NCBI GenBank assembly: GCA_030428825.1 | Contig: JAUIEL010000243.1 | Span: 1 to 9,171 of the forward strand | Length of the DNA stretch: 9,171 nucleotides | Source of the DNA: a bacterium | GTDB lineage: Bacteria > Planctomycetota > B15-G4 > JADJEK01 | Direction: 5' to 3' | Part shown: piece by piece, positions 6,056 to 9,171 of the stretch | Layout: each line of letters begins with the position of its first letter | How positions within the stretch are numbered: position 1 is the first letter of the stretch | Translations under genes and position numbers: made by a program | Notes under the pieces: generated by a model | What the model saw: only the letters and a program-made list of their open reading frames with translations | What the model was told of the DNA's origin: nothing | Database searches by the model: none

Positions 6056-8362
6056 TCAGCCGCCGTGCCCGTGGCCCGCGCAATCGTGCTCCTCCGCGCA
6101 GAACGCGGGGTCGGTCAACCGGACCTCGACGGTCTGGCGCCCCGGCGCGACCTCGATCACCCGCAGGTCCTCCGGAGCGAACTCGAAGTTCCGTCCGGCC
6201 GACGGGCCGACCTCGAGCGTGCAGACCGACAGCAGGTACGAGCCGGCCGTCACGCCGGTGATCTCGAACCGTCCGGCCGCGTCGGTCCGGAGGTCGAGCA
6301 GCTCGCTGGAGTGCGGCCAGGTCGCCGCGCCGCTCCCCTCCCCGCCGCAGAGCGAGGTCAGGTTGACGGCCAACCCCTCGGCGGGACCGCCGTGTCGGTC
6401 GACCACCCTCCCGACGAGGACGGCGTCGTCCGAGAGGAGGGTCGGCCCGCGAAGGTCGTGCTTCCGGAACCGCAGGACCCGCGCGCCGTCGACCAGGACG
6501 GTGATCGCGTCGTTCGTCGCGGCGTGCCGTCGGAGCGCGAACGCCCCGTCCGCGCCGAGCCACGCGGCGGCCGGCATCCGCGTCGCGAGGTCGTCCGCGA
6601 GCGACGCGTTCGCGTAGATCGAACGGATCGCGGTCAGCGGGACGCGGCCGTCGACCACCAGCGCCTCCCGCTCGAAGCGGAGCCCGTTCGGCGTCCCCTC
6701 CAGCGGACCGTCCGCGAGCGGCAGACGCACCTCGTGCCGCTGGACCGCCGTCCGGACGTCGACCGCGACCTCCTCGCTCCAGGTCCCCCGGTCCGGGACG
6801 AACAGCGTCACCCGGTACCGACCCGGCGCCAGGTCTCCGAGGTCGAGGAGCCCCTCGCGGGCGAGCGATTCGCACGCCTCCGGCTGGATCCCCTTCAGGC
6901 CGTCGGCCGCGACGCTCCGGTTCCGCTCCGCGGGGACGTCGATCGGGAGGACGTCGAGCACGACACCCGACCCGGCGCGCCGGAGCACCGCCTCGGCGAG
7001 CGTCGGATCGGGGAACCCGAGGACGACGCGGTGCCGCTCGGCCCTCCGCACCGTCACCTCCTCCGCGTGGCGCACGCGGCGCGGGGACGTCTCGCACGGA
7101 TCGACGCGCCGCCCGGGCGTCCGGTCGTCGACGTGGAAGAGGCACGGGAACGTGACCCCCTCCACGTCGGCGCGCCCCCCCGCGTCGGTGACGACGACGC
7201 GGTGCTCGGTCACCGTCGCGTCCGGGCCCGACAGCAGGACGAGCTGGAGCTCCTCCCGCGCCAACACCCGGCCCCCCTCTCCCACGTAGCGGATCGAGAA
7301 CGCGTCCCGCCGCGTCTCGACGTCGAGCGTGAACCGGAAGACGTCCGGCTCGGGCGCCTCGTCGTTCACCTCGAGCGCCACCTCCCTCAGCCCCTCGCCG
7401 GAGAGGAAGACCCCCGCCTTCCCTTCGGGCGGCGGCGCGCCTCCGGGCGCGACCTCCTCGGCGACGAACGTCCCCGAGGCGGCGACCGCGGCCGGACGGA
7501 ACCGGAACCCTCGCCAGACGACCGCGAAGCGCCGCAGCCGGTCCGCCTCGAGCGGGACGCCGTCGACGAGGAGGACCGCCTCGACCCGGAGCGTCGGGTG
7601 GCGGATCGGGGCGACGGCGAGCTCCAGGTCCGCACCCTCGGGACCGAGGTCGAGCCGTTCCTCGAACGCCCGATGGCCCGGGTCGCCGTCGACGGAGTAC
7701 CGGAGGCCGCCGAGCGAGACCCGGTACCGACCGACCGGGAGCCGGACGACCGCCGACCCGCCCGCGCCGGACCGGACCGTCCGCCGCACCGTCGTCGCCC
7801 CCTCCCGCCGGAACGCCACCGGCACGTCGACCGGCGAGGCGCCGTCGGTGACGCGCAGCCGCACCTCTCCGGGCGGAAAGAGCGTGAGGTGCAGGACCTC
7901 GTCGTCGTCGGAGCTCCGCGCCGCGCGCTCGACGCGGTCGGGGATCGCGATCCGGTCGGGCCAGACGAGGCGCGCTCCGACCGCTTCCGACGGCGCCGAC
8001 ACCCAGTACCGCCCTCCTTCGATCGCGAGCGACGTCGGCCGGTCGAGCGGCAGCTCCGCCGTGATCGCCGCGCCGCCGTCCGCCGACCGGAACCGGACCG
8101 GGACGATCGGCGGCGCGTCCGGATCGCCGTTCGATCGGAGGACGACGCGGAGGCCCCCGGCCTCCTCCCGCGTCGGAGCGGCGACGTCGAGCCGCGCGGG
8201 AGCGGTTTCGTCGCCGGCGGCGCGCGGCGCGGACGGGCCGGACGCGGGAACTCCGTCGAGGGGGGGCGACTCGGTCGACACGAGCGACGCGACGACGGCC
8301 CCTCCGAGCAGGAGAGCGGCGAGCAAAGGACGACGAGAGAGATGGGGCGCACGACGAGACAT
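6056..8362 (-). CDS. large exported or membrane-anchored protein with carboxypeptidase-regulatory-like beta-sandwich repeats
   Basis: A 768-residue protein. The ATG at 8362 has AAGGAA 9 bases upstream and begins MSRRAPHLSRRPLLAALLLG, a signal peptide or N-terminal anchor with an Arg-rich n-region and a hydrophobic core to about residue 30. The rest looks all-beta. A closing-strand signature, G-[RS]-Y-x-[VL]-[ST], recurs at Tyr119, Tyr213, Tyr516 and Tyr709, as in carboxypeptidase-regulatory-like and Cna-B-like domains. The last module (about 649-750) is the clearest, with VGRVVDRHGGPAEG, TDAAGRFEITGVTAGSY and a final VEVRLTD. The C-terminus, CAEEHDCAGHGHGG, is Cys/His-rich (C755, H759, C761, H764, H766). 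No peptidase catalytic motif is visible, so the module probably serves structure or binding. The open frame continues upstream to 9166, but that part is an Arg-rich shadow. Function unknown; an extracellular structural or adhesive protein is most likely. Confidence 0.8.
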   Translation of the reverse strand: MSRRAPHLSRRPLLAALLLGGAVVASLVSTESPPLDGVPASGPSAPRAAGDETAPARLDVAAPTREEAGGLRVVLRSNGDPDAPPIVPVRFRSADGGAAITAELPLDRPTSLAIEGGRYWVSAPSEAVGARLVWPDRIAIPDRVERAARSSDDDEVLHLTLFPPGEVRLRVTDGASPVDVPVAFRREGATTVRRTVRSGAGGSAVVRLPVGRYRVSLGGLRYSVDGDPGHRAFEERLDLGPEGADLELAVAPIRHPTLRVEAVLLVDGVPLEADRLRRFAVVWRGFRFRPAAVAASGTFVAEEVAPGGAPPPEGKAGVFLSGEGLREVALEVNDEAPEPDVFRFTLDVETRRDAFSIRYVGEGGRVLAREELQLVLLSGPDATVTEHRVVVTDAGGRADVEGVTFPCLFHVDDRTPGRRVDPCETSPRRVRHAEEVTVRRAERHRVVLGFPDPTLAEAVLRRAGSGVVLDVLPIDVPAERNRSVAADGLKGIQPEACESLAREGLLDLGDLAPGRYRVTLFVPDRGTWSEEVAVDVRTAVQRHEVRLPLADGPLEGTPNGLRFEREALVVDGRVPLTAIRSIYANASLADDLATRMPAAAWLGADGAFALRRHAATNDAITVLVDGARVLRFRKHDLRGPTLLSDDAVLVGRVVDRHGGPAEGLAVNLTSLCGGEGSGAATWPHSSELLDLRTDAAGRFEITGVTAGSYLLSVCTLEVGPSAGRNFEFAPEDLRVIEVAPGRQTVEVRLTDPAFCAEEHDCAGHGHGG

Positions 8363-8481
8363 GACGGTCGGTTCCTTGAGGCCAGGGTTCGAAGGGGATT
8401 CGCGGAGAGCGGAGAGAGGGCCGGGGGGGCGTCGACCGGCCGGCGCTCCGGCCGGCACGGCGCCCCCCCGGCGGTGCCGGA
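8363..8481. promoter_or_regulatory. spacer between two minus-strand genes
   Basis: These 119 bases follow the stop of the acidic protein and precede the beta-sandwich protein. They hold the large hairpin at 8420-8472, then (minus strand) a pyrimidine-rich run, and AAGGAA (8372-8377) as ribosome site for the gene starting at 8362. If the hairpin terminates transcription, the promoter of the downstream gene must lie in the 57 bases between 8363 and 8419; no clear one is visible. Confidence 0.45.
8420..8472 (-). terminator. very stable two-stage GC hairpin, candidate terminator or attenuator
   Basis: Outer arms GCCGGGGGGGCG (8420-8431) and CGCCCCCCCGGC (8461-8472) are exact reverse complements (12 bp). 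Inside, CCGGCCGG (8436-8443) and CCGGCCGG (8448-8455) pair across the 4-base loop CGCT (8444-8447). A 4/5-base internal loop joins the stems. On the minus strand it begins 9 bases after the stop of the gene at 8482 and is followed by CCCTCTCTCCGCTCTCC, pyrimidine-rich but not a U tract. The position fits a terminator or 3' stabiliser for the upstream gene; readthrough control of the downstream gene is also possible. Confidence 0.65.
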
Positions 8482-9018
8482 TCAGCCGTCCTCCGTCGGC
8501 ACCTCGTCCTCGTCGGAGGTCCCGTCGTCGTCGTCGTTCTCGTCGACCGGGGGCGGCACCTCGTCGCCGTCGACGGGCGCCCCCTCGGCCCAGACGACCG
8601 GGATCTCGACGGTCGACCCCGCGAACGTCACGCTCACGTCGACGCTCGCGGCGCTCACCGGCGCCATCGTCAGGAACCACTCTCCGACGCCGGCGTCGAA
8701 CTCGACGCGCGGCTCGTCCCAGAACCCGCCCTCGCCGCCCGCGACGATCTCGTACGCCACCGCGGGCTCGCCGAGGGACGCCGGATCCGGCCAGAGCGAC
8801 TCGAGCCAGATCCGCTGCCCGACGCCGGCGCCCGTCAGGTCGCGCTCGAACTGCGAGACCCCGAGGTGCTGGCCGGCCGTCCAGACGTCGACCGAGAACG
8901 GCGCGTCGACGAGCTCGATCACCGAGCGGGCCGGCTCGTCCCCGTCGAAGTCCGGGTCGAACGACAGCTCGACGAACGCCACGCCGGTCGCGAGCGGGTG
9001 CAGCGGAACGCTCAACAT
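8482..9018 (-). CDS. acidic beta-rich protein of unknown function, apparently missing its N-terminus
   Basis: The C-terminal 178 residues or so of a protein I do not recognise. An ATG at 9018 is the only standard start codon in the open stretch (an in-frame stop lies at 9088-9090), but it has no ribosome site and no signal peptide, and coherent protein sequence continues before it (PIELPAGAW, to about 9036). I therefore read it as truncated at 5' by the junction near 9037-9041, not as starting at 9018. Visible features are alternating hydrophobic/polar beta-strand patterns, a DPDFDGDE stretch (8935-8958) resembling short Asp-rich calcium-binding loops, and a Pro- and Asp/Glu-rich tail with 12 acidic residues in the last 21 (8485-8547). 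The composition fits an extracellular protein. A large hairpin follows the stop. Possibly in one transcription unit with the beta-sandwich gene downstream. Confidence 0.6.
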   Translation of the reverse strand: MLSVPLHPLATGVAFVELSFDPDFDGDEPARSVIELVDAPFSVDVWTAGQHLGVSQFERDLTGAGVGQRIWLESLWPDPASLGEPAVAYEIVAGGEGGFWDEPRVEFDAGVGEWFLTMAPVSAASVDVSVTFAGSTVEIPVVWAEGAPVDGDEVPPPVDENDDDDGTSDEDEVPTEDG

Positions 9019-9035
9019 CCACGCGCCGGCCGGGA

Positions 9036-9042
9036 GCTCGAT
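9036..9042. other. probable chimeric junction or rearrangement breakpoint
   Basis: Protein-like sequence on the minus strand (PIELPAGAW onward) stops making sense to the right of about 9037, and protein-like sequence on the plus strand (IGEVGEK onward) starts at about 9041. Two genes, each lacking its N-terminal part, therefore meet head-on without any intergenic DNA, and composition changes at the same place. Confidence 0.55.
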
Positions 9043-9171
9043 CGGCGAGGTCGGCGAGAAGAATTCGACGCCCGAAGAGCTGGAAGCCTACATGGCCGGC
9101 TACGAAGGGCTGATCAACGGACAGGAAGGGCTGAGCAAGATCAGCGTCCAGACCGGCACCAGCCACGGCGG
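9041..9171 (+). CDS. internal fragment of a class II aldolase-like protein, truncated on both sides
   Basis: Reading from 9041 gives 43 residues beginning IGEVGEKNSTPEELEAYMAG and ending GLSKISVQTGTSHGG at the right edge. I recognise the KNSTxEEL and KISVQTGTSHGG patterns, from memory, as an uncharacterised branch of class II (zinc-dependent) sugar-phosphate aldolases; the His of the last motif would be a metal-ligand candidate. No start codon or ribosome site precedes it: left of about 9040 the same frame is only the antisense of the acidic protein gene. G+C from 9061 to 9171 is 63%, below the rest of the window, and codon choice includes more A/T-ending or AAG/GAA-type codons. It looks like sequence joined to this locus by an assembly error or a rearrangement. 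The family name is less certain than the fact that it is coding. Confidence 0.55.
   Translation, partial: MGEVGEKNSTPEELEAYMAGYEGLINGQEGLSKISVQTGTSHG

Noticed and set aside
9061..9066. EcoRI site GAATTC near the junction, suggesting a cloning-ligation chimera.
   Set aside because: The aldolase-like reading continues to the left of the site (IGEVGEK) and the site falls inside its KNST motif, so the join lies some 20-25 bases upstream of it.
7329..9113. A 594-codon plus-strand open frame across the right part of the window.
   Set aside because: It is Arg/Ser/Pro-rich, antisense to two better-supported genes, and not in the frame that reads as aldolase-like.
8363..9166. A 5' extension that would make the beta-sandwich protein 1036 residues long (open minus-strand frame 6056-9166).
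   Set aside because: The added part is Arg/Gly/Ala-rich low-complexity sequence, overlaps the acidic protein gene on the same strand in another frame, and ignores the ribosome site and signal peptide at 8362.
1..9171. CRISPR array, tRNA or rRNA genes, insertion sequences, phage or defence genes.
   Set aside because: No regularly spaced repeats, no tRNA- or rRNA-like segment, and no transposase, integrase or nuclease motifs were seen on either strand.

Overview
The window is very GC-rich, visibly above 70% G+C over most of its length, and almost fully coding. The gene content suggests an uncultivated Planctomycetota-like bacterium. The pointers are an ECF sigma factor of the type common in that phylum, a transmembrane Ser/Thr kinase with a TPR-like tail, and large exported proteins built from carboxypeptidase-regulatory-like beta-sandwiches. 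Acidobacteriota or Myxococcota cannot be excluded from sequence alone.

Layout: (1) 3-1187 (+), the C-terminal part of an animal-type heme peroxidase, entering from the left edge. (2) 1224-1802 (-), an ECF sigma factor, convergent with the peroxidase. (3) 1803-2057, a divergent regulatory region with a perfect TCACGG-N7-CCGTGA inverted repeat. (4) 2058-3221 (+), an exported protein of unknown family. (5) 3247-6033 (+), a membrane Ser/Thr protein kinase, 25 bases behind the exported protein and so probably co-transcribed with it. (6) 6056-8362 (-), a large membrane-anchored or secreted protein with repeated beta-sandwich modules and a Cys/His-rich C-terminus. (7) 8363-8481, a spacer dominated by a 53-nt GC hairpin. 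(8) 8482-about 9036 (-), the C-terminal part of an acidic beta-rich protein of unknown function. (9) about 9041-9171 (+), an internal fragment of a class II aldolase-like gene, of lower GC.

The coherent functional unit is sigma factor / exported protein / kinase (1224-6033). The exported protein could be an envelope-side partner, the kinase the membrane relay, and the sigma factor the transcriptional output. The sigma factor lacks most of the acidic patch in region 2.2 and has serines there, which fits activation by phosphorylation. This wiring is inferred from gene order and motifs.

The right end is anomalous. At about 9037-9041 two truncated genes on opposite strands meet head-on, with a change of composition. 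This is either a chimeric join in the assembly or a real rearrangement, so the last 130 bases should not be used as genomic context until checked.
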